The translations under genes were made by a program, and so were the position numbers. DNA of 64,000 nt from Mycoplasmopsis gallinacea (GTDB lineage: Bacteria; Bacillota_I; Bacilli_A; Mycoplasmatales; Metamycoplasmataceae), in contig NZ_LR214950.1 of assembly GCF_900660495.1 (NCBI RefSeq), forward strand, positions 248,001 to 312,000. The letters run 5' to 3'. The notes beneath the pieces were generated by a model. That model was given only the letters and a program-made list of their open reading frames with translations, was not told the origin of the DNA and did no database searches. Shown here in pieces: positions 7,855-19,506 of this stretch. The number at the start of each line of letters is the position of its first letter. The stretch's first letter is position 1.

Positions 7855-8700
7855 ATGAAAGGAAAAATATTTTCAATTGTAGCAGGACAATATTTAATTA
7901 ATGACGAAAATAACAACTTAATTACACTCCCTGCTGCTGGTAAATTAAGACATATGCAAGTTGTACCACTTGTTGGTGATAATGTAGAATTTGAAAATGG
8001 AATGCTTCAAGAAGTTTATCCACGTGAAAATGAATTTGTTAGACCTAAAGTAGCTAATATTGATCAAATGATAGTATGCATGTCAATTAAAGAACCGAAT
8101 TTTCAACCCTATTTAATTGATAAATATTTAGCAATTATTGAAGGTAAAAACATTAAGCCAATTTTATTTTTTACTAAATCTGATTTAGATGAACTTGAAA
8201 GTCATAAATGATTTACATATTACAAAAGCATGAATTATGATGTGTATTTAATTAACAATAATAACGACGAAGTTAAAAACCTAAAAGGGCTTTTTAAAGA
8301 TAAATACTCAGTATTTATGGGGCAATCAGGAGTTGGAAAAACAACAACTTTAAATAATTTAAGCAATAGCAATTACCAAACTCAAACCATTTCTAAAGCC
8401 TTAGGAAGAGGAAAACATACTACAAGGGTAGTTCAAATCATTCCTTTTAATGAAGGATATTTAGTTGATACTCCTGGTTTTAGCTCTTTAAATTTAGATA
8501 TGGATGCTTTTGCACTTAGCCGTAGCTTTGATCTTTTTAAAAAATATGCACCTATGTGTAAATATAGATCATGCTTGCACATAAATGAAAAATTAAAAGA
8601 TTGTGCAATTAAACAAAAAGTAGAAGAGAGTATAATTACTATATTAAGATATGAAAATTATCTTAAGATGCAAAATGAATTGAAAGAGAAGGTAAAATAA
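7855..8700 (+). CDS. rsgA: ribosome small subunit-dependent GTPase
   Basis: 281 residues with TGA as Trp. A late-acting 30S assembly GTPase. It has an N-terminal OB-fold region, then a circularly permuted GTPase domain with G4 (FFTKSDL) before G1 (GQSGVGKTT, about 156-164) and G3 (DTPGF, about 203-207), and a C-terminal zinc-binding motif with the Cys/His pattern CKYRSCLH...C. An AAGGAG site precedes the ATG. It lies 18 bases after prkC and overlaps rpe by one base. Confidence 0.97.
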
Positions 8701-9365
8701 TGGCAAAATATGTTACCCCAAGCTTATTAAATGTCGAACCTGAAAATCGTCTAAAAATGGCTAATACACTTGTTAATGAAGGAATTAGATGAATTCACTA
8801 TGATATTATGGATGGTGAATTTGTGCCAAATACAGCCATCAAAATCAAAGAAATAGAAAATATTAATCAACACGGGCTTGCTCACATCAAAGATGCTCAC
8901 TTAATGGTTGTTGAGCCTTATGAATATTTTGAAAGTGTTAAGAATCACGTTGATATAGTAACATTTCACTATGAAGCAATTGAGGATGATTTAGAAAGAT
9001 TCGAAGAATTTTTAAACGAAAATCAACACGAATTCAAAATTGGACTTGCAATTAAACCTAATACCCCAGTAGAAGCTATTAAATCTTTTTTATCTAAATT
9101 AACACTTGTTTTAGTTATGTCAGTAGAACCAGGTAAAGGTGGGCAAAAATTCATCGAAACTTCAATTGACAAAATTAAAAACTTAAGAGAAGAAAGAAAC
9201 AAACATGGATACGAATTTTTAATCCAAGTTGATGGTGGAATCAATGATACCACTGGCCCACTTTGCTTTGCAGCAGGTGCTGACGCTTGTGTAGCTGGAA
9301 CGTTTTTAGTGAAAAATCCTACTAAAGCTACAATTGATTCTATTTTAGGTAAATTTGCAAAATAA
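8700..9365 (+). CDS. rpe: ribulose-phosphate 3-epimerase
   Basis: 221 residues, a TIM barrel that interconverts ribulose 5-phosphate and xylulose 5-phosphate. Markers: TPSLLN at the start, metal-binding and catalytic Asp in HYDIMDG (35 and region), VSVEPGKGGQ, and QVDGGIN near the C-terminus. The start ATG shares its A with the stop codon of rsgA (TAATG), so the two are coupled. A bidirectional terminator follows directly. Contains a TGA Trp at residue 31. Confidence 0.96.
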
Positions 9366-9369
9366 AAGA

Positions 9370-9399
9370 AAAATCCGAGCTATTTAAGCTTCGGATTTT
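9370..9399. terminator. bidirectional terminator between rpe and the DUF1934 gene
   Basis: AAAATCCGA-GCT and AGC-TTCGGATTTT form a stem with T runs on both strands, placed between two convergent genes. Confidence 0.8.
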
Positions 9400-9406
9400 C
9401 AATTAT

Positions 9407-9800
9407 CTATTGTTCGATTTCAAGAGTTAATTCAAAGTTTCCGATAAGGGCTTCTTGACCATTTTCTTTTGAATATAATCTGTATTGAATAACGCTTTTA
9501 TTTTCGCTTCTAAAATATTCTTCTAAAAAAGTAAAGAATTCAAATTCACCTTTTTGTCCATCTGGTGTTTGAAGTACAAATCAATTTGGTTTTTCTTTTT
9601 GATATTCAAGAAAAACAGTTGTAGGTCCTGCGAAAATCGAAACAGAATCACTTTCAAGTTCAATTACATTACGGATTGAGTTAGATGGCTCGACAAAATC
9701 ATAAACAGTTCTTTCTCCATCTGTAGCAATTTCCACTTTAGATTTAAATTCAATAAATTGAGGTTCTAATTCATTAGGACCTTGTCTTTTTGAGCGAAAT

Positions 9801-9811
<11 letters not shown>
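9407..9811 (-). CDS. DUF1934 (YwiB-like) protein
   Basis: 134 residues, starting MTIKFRSKRQGPNE and ending LTLEIEQ. The beta-rich pattern and the segment SIFAGPTTVFLEYQKE suggest the DUF1934/YwiB family, small calycin-like barrels of unknown function. It overlaps the end of gltX by 11 bases, so it is the second gene of a two-gene minus-strand operon. The family call is from overall pattern rather than a catalytic motif, and should be checked by profile search. Confidence 0.6.
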
Positions 9812-11219
<1,408 letters not shown>

Positions 11220-11259
11220 AAAAAACCTCTTTTTTCATATTTCCATAAAAAGTAATAAT

Positions 11260-11265
11260 ATTATA
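11260..11265 (-). promoter_or_regulatory. gltX promoter -10 box
   Basis: TATAAT on the minus strand, about 40 bases upstream of the gltX ATG, with TTCAAA at a suitable distance as a weak -35. It is divergent from the leader of the YitT-like gene. Confidence 0.55.
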
Positions 11266-11306
11266 ATGTTTTTTAATTTTGAATTAAAAAAACTTGCAAA
11301 AAGTTT

Positions 11307-11372
11307 TATAATAAATATTAGTGTGATGCTTTCTGCAATCACTTTTTTTGAAGCCCTTTTATGGCTTTTTTT
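11307..11372 (+). promoter_or_regulatory. promoter followed by two tandem terminator hairpins (leader)
   Basis: A perfect TATAAT at 11307-11312 is followed by hairpin GTGAT-GC/GC-ATCAC plus seven T (11323-11349), then a second hairpin AAGCC/GGCTT with a T run (11351-11372), all before the ATG at 11398. No gene upstream on this strand needs terminating, since gltX diverges. The layout suggests an attenuated leader or a very short non-coding RNA. Confidence 0.5.
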
Positions 11373-11397
11373 ATATTTAAAAAATTAAGGGGTAATT

Positions 11398-12612
11398 ATG
11401 GAACAAAATATAGAAGAACAAAACTGCAATGATTCTAAAATTTCGAATCATATAGTTAAGAAAAACACTATTTATAAAAGAACAAAAATGTCTAATTTTG
11501 GTCTTAAACTTAGTTCACTTTATACCAACATGCCTTTATACAAAATTGTTTTAATCACAATTGCTGTTGCCATATTTTTTGGTGTAATTAGCGTGTTTTT
11601 AGTTAAAAACGTTGGTATTTATAATTTTGGTCTAGCTGCTTTTGGGCAATCATTTGCTAGATTAACAAAAGTTCTTATCAAAGAAGGTTCAATGTCTTCT
11701 CAGGTAAGAAATTTAATTGACCAATTCATTTTCTGAATTGCGTACATTATTTTAAGTATTCCTATTTTTATTTTTGGTTATAAAAAAATCGGTTCTTTAT
11801 TTACTAATTTAACAGTTATCTTTTTGGTTGTCTCATCTGTTGTCTCATTTTCAATTGGTCTTATTCCAGGGGCAAATGATGTGTATTTAATTGGGGATTT
11901 TAGCAATAAAGATGTTAAAGATAATCTTACTGAATGACAAAAACCATTAAGTGATTTAATCCCTCTTTCATGAAGTTATAAAGATAGTGGTAACATTATT
12001 TCATTAATGCTTTATTCAATTTTATATGGTTATTTACTTGCTTGAATTTTTGCAATCATCCAAATTATTGGTGGTACAGCAGGTGTTACAGGTGTTATTG
12101 GTGAATGATACGCAAATACAAAACAAAAATCTTTCGGTTCAATTTCTGGATATATGAACATTATTATTGTCTTAATTTGTGTCGGAATAGGATCATATCT
12201 CCCTGGTTCAATTGTACTTAAAGACGCAAATGATCCAAGAGCATGAAACTTTGAATTATATTTATCGCCTAATTTTATAGCTACAATTCTTACTAATGTT
12301 GTGTATATACTTACACTTAACAAGCTTTATCCTAAATTCAAACTTGTTAGATTAGAAATTTATTCACAAAAATGACAAGAAGTTCAAAAGGTGATTATTA
12401 ACGATAGAAAAATTGTTACTGGGATTACAATCTTCAGAGCTAAAGGTGGATTTAAAGGATCAGATATTAATGTTGTGACTTCAATTGCACTTTTCAGACA
12501 TGTTCTAAGATTAATTTCTGATGTTAGAAAAGTTGATAAAAACGCCTTTATTTCAGTATCGGATGTTACAAGTATTGATGGACACGTGTACTTGCCAGAA
12601 GAAAAATTTTAA
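11398..12612 (+). CDS. YitT-like integral membrane protein with DUF2179 domain
   Basis: 404 residues with TGA as Trp. About five or six hydrophobic segments lie between residues 50 and 310 (for example VLITIAVAIFFGVISVFLV and AWIFAIIQIIGGTAGVTG). A soluble C-terminal domain, about 325-404, carries TGITIFRAKGGFKGSD and HVYLPEEKF, as in the DUF2179 domain of the YitT/DUF161 family. GGGG ribosome binding site before the ATG. Function of the family is unknown; transport is often assumed. Expression may be controlled by the terminator-containing leader upstream. Confidence 0.8.
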
Positions 12613-12635
12613 ATTCGTCGCTAAGGCGAATTTTT
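12611..12635 (+). terminator. terminator after the YitT-like gene
   Basis: AAATTCG and CGAATTT form a short stem with a following T run; it also overlaps the end of the convergent nuclease gene. Confidence 0.6.
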
Positions 12636-13248
12636 ATTTTCATTCCTTGGCAAAGACATTCTCTAACCCTGCTTTTCAAAATCCCATTTTGTTGTTTAAA
12701 GCTTGACTTTGTGCATTTAAAAGTTCTTTTACAAATATTCTTTGTTGCTCATTTTTTAAATAAAAAGGTGATTTTCACTTATCAAAAGAAAAGTAAGCTA
12801 CTCTTGCTAAACCATTAGTTACTAAATAATAATTAATAGAATCTTTTATATCCAAACTTTCTTTAAAAAACAAAATACCAACCTCCCTATGATACTTATC
12901 TGCCGATATTTTCAGATAAAAAATATCTTTATTGCTATTGCTTTTTATTAGCTTCATCAACTCTTTTTTAGCTACTTCACCTCACACATTTTCATACGGG
13001 GCAAAGTTTTCTTCATCGTTAATTCCAGGTTTTAATGTCTCAGGAGTGTCAATTGCAAATAATCTCACTGTTATAGTTTTGCCTTTTAACTCTATTTTAG
13101 CAGTATCTCCGTCTAAAGCTTTGAGCATCTTTACCTTTTCTAACTTAGTGCTTTGTACCTTTTGGTAAATAACAAAATCACAAGCACAAAGCAGAAAAGA
13201 TCCGAAACTACACAATATCAAAAATACTCTTCTTAATAACTTTCACAT
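12634..13248 (-). CDS. thermonuclease-like lipoprotein
   Basis: 204 residues starting at an ATG whose second codon is TGA (Trp). The N-terminus MWKLLRRVFLILC...LLCACDF is a lipoprotein signal with the lipidated Cys in LCAC, so the enzyme should sit on the outer face of the membrane. The body is a staphylococcal-nuclease fold: DGDTAKIEL, TVRLFAIDTPET with the catalytic Arg and metal-binding Asp, and a following AKKEL and REVGI. Surface nucleases feed nucleotide salvage in mycoplasmas and can degrade host DNA. The deoxynucleoside kinase encoded next door fits that role. Confidence 0.88.
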
Positions 13249-13305
13249 ATTCACCCATTATCAATATAAGTTTTTCATTAGCAAAAGGCATAAAAAATCA
13301 AATTA

Positions 13306-13335
13306 TGAAAAAAGTAGGACTTTTTCCCTACTTTA
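13306..13335 (-). terminator. terminator of the deoxynucleoside kinase gene
   Basis: AAAGTAGG and CCTACTTT pair closely; on the minus strand the stem is followed by T residues. It overlaps the kinase stop codon and separates it from the nuclease gene. Confidence 0.7.
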
Positions 13336-13989
13336 ATCTTTGTTGATAATTTCTTCTTTGATAAGGTTTAATACTTTTTCAAATGTTTGTTCTTTTTTCA
13401 GTCCATCTGTATTAACGATAAAGTATTTAACATTGTATTCTTTACAAAGTCTTTCAAAAGTTACTTTGTAAAGTCCATGGAGTCTTTTTCAATATTCTTC
13501 ATTGCTGTCTCAACTTTCAATTTCGCTTTTACGGTTTCGTTCGAAAATTCTTTCTTTGAAACTTTCAAAGCTTAAATCTAGGAAGATTGCATAATCTGGT
13601 AATGCATCTTTGTTAATTAATTTGCTAGTTGCAGCTTGATATACTTCAAAAGCTTCAGGGTCAATGTCGTTAAAAGCTACTTCTCCAAAAATTAAATGCT
13701 CAACTGAAAAACGGTCTAAGAAAATAAAATCTTTTTGAGGATTCATTTTTTTATTTTCAAATTCTTCTTTGAGCTGTCTTAAGTTCCTTACATGTGAAGC
13801 CATAATGTAAGTTTCAAACGTTAAAGTTGCATGTGGTTTATGATCCAAATGTCACTTTAACATTGTGTAAAACATTTCATCGTCTTCTTCAAATTCATTT
13901 AATCTTAATGAATTTTGAAAATGGTTGTGTAAATTTGACGTTAAACTACTCTTTCCGCTACTGGTCATTCCGCTAATTGCAATTGTCAT
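13333..13989 (-). CDS. deoxynucleoside kinase
   Basis: 218 residues with TGA as Trp. Salvage enzyme phosphorylating deoxyadenosine/deoxyguanosine-type nucleosides in the cytoplasm. P-loop GMTSSGKSS (7-15), the DRF motif in FLDRFSVEH (family DRS/DRY), and an Arg-rich lid, ERNRKSE. Length and layout fit the mycoplasma dAK/dGK family; exact nucleoside preference cannot be read from sequence. Divergent from murQ and upstream of a lipid-anchored nuclease, which could supply its substrates. Confidence 0.88.
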
Positions 13990-14120
13990 TTTAAAGTTCC
14001 TTTGTTAAATATAAATCAATAAATAATAAAAATGATATCACTAACTGAAAGCAAAAGTTATTAAATGATAAAAAATGGTAATTTTTTATTCAAAAATAAA
14101 AGATTTTTTGAATAAAACTT

Positions 14121-14144
14121 AAAATTTATATGTATATAAATTTT
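14121..14144. promoter_or_regulatory. 24-bp perfect palindrome before murQ, candidate operator
   Basis: AAAATTTATAT, GT, ATATAAATTTT: perfect 11-bp arms with a 2-bp centre, ending 16 bases before the murQ ATG and overlapping any -10 region there. The position fits a repressor operator. In AT-rich DNA some chance palindromes are expected, so this is suggestive only. Confidence 0.45.
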
Positions 14145-14160
14145 CAAGAGGTCAATAGAT

Positions 14161-15036
14161 ATGATTAAAAATAAAATAGCTGCATTAGCTACTGAACAAA
14201 GAAATGTTCGTAGCAAAAACTTTTCTTCTTTTTCAACTGAGCAAATGGTTGAAACTATTGCTTTAGAAGATTCGCTTATTGCTAATGAAATCCAAAAGCA
14301 AAAAAGGGTAATTGCAAAGCTTATAGATACCCTATATAAGCAAGTTAAAGCTGGTGGAAGATTAATTTACATCGGGGCTGGAACTAGCGGTAAAATTGGT
14401 TCTTTAGATGCAACTGAAATTCATTCTACATTTGGAGCTAAAGATAAAGTTTTCGCTCTAATTGCTGGTGGAACAGAGGCTTTATATAAACCACTAGAAG
14501 GCTTTGAAGATAGTCCTGAGCAAATCATTGATCATTTAAAAGAGCTTAATGTTACAAATAAAGATGTAATTGTAGGTTTAAGCGCTTCAGGAAGAACTCC
14601 TTATGTTATTTCAGGCCTTAAATATGCAAAAGAGCTTGGATGCAAAAATGCTTTAATTTGCAATTCTAACACCAAAATTAGCGACTTTAAAGTAGATCAT
14701 ATAATTTTCATTAACACAGGTCCAGAAGTTATAACAGGATCAACCAGAATGAAAGCTGCTACATCTCAAAAAATGGTATGTAACATCCTAACGACTTCAC
14801 TTATGACAAAGCTTGGTTATGTTAGAGAAAACTACATGGTTAATGTAGTTCCAAACAATTTAAAACTTGAGCAAAGATGCATTAATATGATTGCAGATAT
14901 AGCTAAAATTTCATATGAAGAAGCTCAAAAATCTTTTAATGTTACTCGCAATGTCGTAATTTCTCTTTATATGATTTTAGACAAATTATCCTTAGATAAA
15001 GCTAAAGCTAAATATGCCAAAAATTATCAAAATTAA
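14161..15036 (+). CDS. murQ: N-acetylmuramic acid 6-phosphate etherase
   Basis: 291 residues, normal for MurQ. Cleaves the lactyl ether of MurNAc 6-phosphate to give GlcNAc 6-phosphate and D-lactate. The SIS-domain signature is clear: GAGTSGKIGSLDATEI near 79-94, LSASGRTPYV, and GSTRMKAATSQK near 195-206. AGAGG site upstream. No MurNAc PTS (MurP), MurR or AnmK is adjacent. A wall-less bacterium makes no MurNAc, so it may scavenge fragments from other bacteria. Confidence 0.95.
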   Translation: MIKNKIAALATEQRNVRSKNFSSFSTEQMVETIALEDSLIANEIQKQKRVIAKLIDTLYKQVKAGGRLIYIGAGTSGKIGSLDATEIHSTFGAKDKVFALIAGGTEALYKPLEGFEDSPEQIIDHLKELNVTNKDVIVGLSASGRTPYVISGLKYAKELGCKNALICNSNTKISDFKVDHIIFINTGPEVITGSTRMKAATSQKMVCNILTTSLMTKLGYVRENYMVNVVPNNLKLEQRCINMIADIAKISYEEAQKSFNVTRNVVISLYMILDKLSLDKAKAKYAKNYQN

Positions 15037-15066
15037 AAACGGGAGCTTTTTATGCTCTCGTTTTTA
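15035..15066. terminator. bidirectional terminator between murQ and the large lipoprotein gene
   Basis: AAAAACGGGAGC and GCTCTCGTTTTT form a stem with T tracts on both strands between convergent genes. Confidence 0.85.
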
Positions 15067-18000
15067 TCTTTAATTAGTTTCCATTGTTTGTAAGAATGGT
15101 TTTGAATTTATTTTGTAATCAACCTAAAACACTTGATAATTTAGCAAATTCTGATGCTTGTGTGTCTTTAAGGTATTCTTTCATTGCATTACCAAGAGTT
15201 TTATCTTTTGTTTGGTTTTCTGCAATAAGTAATAATGAAAGAACTTCAATTGATTTTTGAGCTTTATCTGTATTTGCTTTAAGGTTGTCTTTTGAGAATA
15301 ATTTTCCATCAGCAACTAAAGTAGCAACGTGTTGTAATAACTTATTAAGTCCTTCAATGTATTTATCTTCAACTTTTGAATCTACATGGATAAAGTTTGT
15401 AAGTAAACGAATGAAGTCAACTGGGTTATAAGTACTACTTTGAGTGTCAATTGTACTATCTGTGAATCATTTATCTGATTTAATTAATTCTTCAATTAAT
15501 AATCCTAAATTATCGAATGATTCTTTAATTTTGTCTGATTCTTTTGTAAATGTAAGTGCAATTAATTTAGGAAGTACAATATTTCTCATATGTTTTGGGT
15601 CGTTAATGAATTTACCACTATTTCATGCAAATTGACCGTTTGGAGTTTTGTTATAAAAAGCAATATTTGGAATGTAGTAATTAATTGTTTTAGCAAATTT
15701 TTCAACTACATTTGGTTTATATAATTTTAATCCATATACAAAACTTTCGCTAAAGTCGTTTGGTATTTGAGTCATTCATACTGCATACTCTCCACTAGCA
15801 CTTGCATCGTTTTGAATATCATCTCCATTAGGAGCATAGTAATAATCTGTAAAGAATTTATCCATAAAAGTATTCATAAATTCTTTTAGTTTTTCAGCTT
15901 GAATGTTTTGATCACCATTTACAAGAAGGTTTGCAAGTTTGTTATATTGGCTAGCAACTTTTCTTATAATTTCTAAAGCTTCTTTGTTTCTTGCTGAATC
16001 TTCGTTTCTTGGGATATCTAAAAGTTTTTTAGCTTCTGTTAATCCTGTATTGTCAGATTTAGCTTCAGCAACTGCATAAACCATTAAGGCAACTGGATTA
16101 GCAATAACTTTTGTTTCCTCTTCATTAGGGTTTGTTTTTTCTTTTAATTCAAATAATTTTTGCACAACTTTTTTATCAGTTTCATTTGCAGCGCCATATG
16201 TTTTTGCAACAGCTTTTTTAGCTGTATTAACAAGGATTTGATCAACAAGTTTTTCTCTCATTGTATCAAGACCTAAATCATTTACTTTTACATTTTCAAA
16301 TGAGTAACATTTTTCAACTGTACCTTTTGTTAATTTGAATGAATAATTAACTGTTGAAGAGTAAATAGATTTAACTGTAATAGTTTGACCACTAATGCTA
16401 TATCCTTGTGGAGCAGTTAATGTTAATTTTGCAACTTCATCTGGTTTAATTAGTTCAATATTTTCAATTCCTGTAGTTGAATCACTTGAAGCTAAAGCTA
16501 CTTTGTTAGAATCTGCATCCATTCTTTGTTCTGTTGTTTGGAATCCAGTAATTGTAACTTCTTTAGATTGTTCTTGTCCCTTAAGCGCAAGTTTTAAAGT
16601 AACTTTTAATGAACCTGCAACATCATTTGGTTCGAGTGTTAATGTTTTAGTAATGTTATTATCATCTGAATGTGTATATGTAACTGTTAATTCACCATCA
16701 GTTACTTCTGAAGCTAATTTATCTGATTTACCTTCTTCACTTGTTAATGTTACAGAAGCACTATCAATAGCTTCTTTTAATTTTTTAGCAAAATCTTCAG
16801 TTTTGAATCCTGAAATTTCAATTGTTTTGCTTGCACTTAAATCATCTTTTGTAAGTGTAAGTTTAACGCTTAATTTTCCTTCTTGTTGATTTGGAGTTAA
16901 TTCTAATGATGTACTTCCAAAGCCATTTTCACTAAGAGTTACAACTAAATCTGCTTCTTGCACTTCATTTGCAAAGTGCTCAGCTTTTTGATATGTAGAA
17001 TTTAATTCAACTTTTGTTTTAGCACTATTAATAATAGCATCTAATTTAGCTTGTGTTTTTAAGAAATCATTAAATGGAAATTCTTTTGCTTTTTCTTGAC
17101 CTTTGTATGTAAGTTTTAAAGTAACTGTTAATGTTCCAGTTTTATCGTCAGCATTAAATGATAATTCTTTTGTAATTGCGTTTTCTGAGTCTGTATATGT
17201 AACTGTTAAATCGGATTCAGTTACACTTGAAGCTAATTTAGTTGATTTTGAAGTTTCATCAGTTAATGTTACGTTAGCACTATCAAGAGCTACTTGTAAT
17301 TTAGCTGCATCTTCTTGACTTGGTGTTTTAAATCCATCAAATTCAACATCTTTAGTAGCTTCTACACCATCTTTTGAAAGTTTAATTGTAACAGTTAATT
17401 TAGCTTCATCTACATTTGCAGTTAAGGTTAAATCTGAATTACCATAAGTATCATCGCTAAGCTTTAATGTTAAATTATCTTTTTGAACTTCACTTGAAAG
17501 GTGTTCTGATCTATTGTACCCTTCTTCTAATGTAACTGTTGTTGCTTCGTTATTAATAATAGAATTTAATTTAGCTTGTGTTGTTAAGAATCCTTCAATT
17601 GTAAGTGATTTAGCTTCTTCTAATTGTTCATATCTTTCTTTGTAATTTACTACAAGTTTTCCTTCTAAATCATTTGGAACTAACACTACATCAGCAACAG
17701 TAACGCCATTTGTAGCACTTAAGTTAAGTGATTCTGTTGTAACACTTGAAGGAAGAACATTAGCTTTTGACTCTGCACTTTCATATCCGTGATGCACTTC
17801 GTGAGCTGGAAATTCTGAAACTTGTTGTTTAACTCATGCTTGAGTTTTTGTAAATTCAATTACTGGTGATAAATCGTTAGTTCTATCTTTAATTTTTAAA
17901 GTAACAACTAAGTTGTTTCCTTCACCTTTTGCTACTGAAATTTGATAGTCTTCGTATTTGTTTACAAATGTTTCACCGTTAGTAACTAATTTTTTAGTTA

Positions 18001-19229
18001 CATAGTATTCTGTAAATTTAGCTTCATTATAGAATGATTTTTCATTAAATGTTTTATTGAATTTAGCAACATAAGCATCAATATCAGTTCCAAATTCTTC
18101 TGGATTAAGGCTAAGATTATTAACTCTATCTTGTCTATGAAGAATTTGTTCATCAAAGTAACTTGAGAAAGTATTTAAGCCAGCTAAAGTTTCAGCAGCT
18201 TTAAGGAATTTAACTGCAGTGTATACATCATTTGAACCAAGATAGGTTTCATAAAGCGCATTTCCATAGGTTACATATTTATCACCAAGCTCGCTAACTG
18301 CAAATGCAAGGTCATTGTAGTTAGTGTAAAATTCTTGGTTAAATTGAATTAATTTGTAAATGTTTCTAATGTTGTTTGTGAAGTTTTTGTCAAATTGATC
18401 TTTAGCAAATTTACCTGCATCAATTAAGTTATGGTATGCTGCAACAATTTCTTTGTAAAAGACAAATGTTTCTTCAGTTGACTGATCATGCATAAGAGCA
18501 AACATTTTAGCAATAATTAATTCCGCAACGTGACTTGGATTATCCACGTTTTTAAGTCCATAAGTCATTTTACTTTGTGGAAGTGGTGAATATTTAGTAA
18601 AGTCACTCACAAAGTAGTTAATTACTTTTGCACCTTTAGTTAAAAGTTCATTCGAAAAGCTTCCGCTTCTATTTGCTAAGTTTCTAGCTAAATATGAAGG
18701 CATTGAAATATATCAAAGTCCATATGGCCCAAATTCTTCTTGAACTTTACCTTCAACTGTATTTCCGTAGTAGTATTTAGTTAAAAGATCTTCAAAGAAT
18801 CCTTCAAGGAAAGTTTTTAAAGCTTCAACTTTAAAACTTTGATCACTTGTCTCACTTTGGTTAAGTCAGTTAAGGATTAAAAGGTTTCCTTTAAGTTCGG
18901 GGAAAATTAAGCTAAGAACTGTTTTTTCATTGTTGAAGTCACGAACTTTTTGGGCTTCATCTTTGTACATTGGTGTATTATATGAAGCTAATTGTTTAAA
19001 TTCTTCGTATTTGCCTAAAACATAGAAGTATGTTGCAACTTTATCTTTAGCAATTTCAACTTCTTCAGCTGTTTTATCTGCTTTGTTGATAAAAGCTAAA
19101 AGTTTGTCTTTTAAGCTAACAATTTTTGCATCTTTAGATTTAGCATCGTGAATTCTTGAGTAAATATTAAGGTATTTATTATATAAAGCATCTCCATCGC
19201 TTTGTTTTTGAATTTGGAATTCTTTATGG

Positions 19230-19506
19230 AATAAAAGTTTGATTCCTTCGTTTTCTAAAATAAATTGTGCTCTTACTTTACCTGTAAATGGTGAAATCAT
19301 ATATGAAGGTTCTAAAACATTTACCCCTTCAGTTTGTGTAGTTAAAATGAATTTTGTAATGTTTTCACGGATTGATTTAGCTTGTTCAATATTGCTATTA
19401 TCTGACATTCCAAGCGCAATATTTGCAAGTGCTTGTTTAATTTTTTCAGGAGCAACAGCAAGTTTACCTGCTTCATCTAAATCAGCAAATCCACCAATTT
19501 CAACTT
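19230..19506. repeat. left 277-bp target duplication of IS copy 2
   Basis: The 277 bases left of the IS recur, apparently unchanged, at 21352-21628. They encode part of the lipoprotein. This is a very long target duplication, in line with IS1634 behaviour. Confidence 0.95.

Noticed and set aside
16395-16889. Plus-strand open frame of 164 codons inside the large lipoprotein
   Set aside because: It is antisense to a continuous repeat-rich lipoprotein frame, has no ribosome site, and its composition mirrors the opposite strand.
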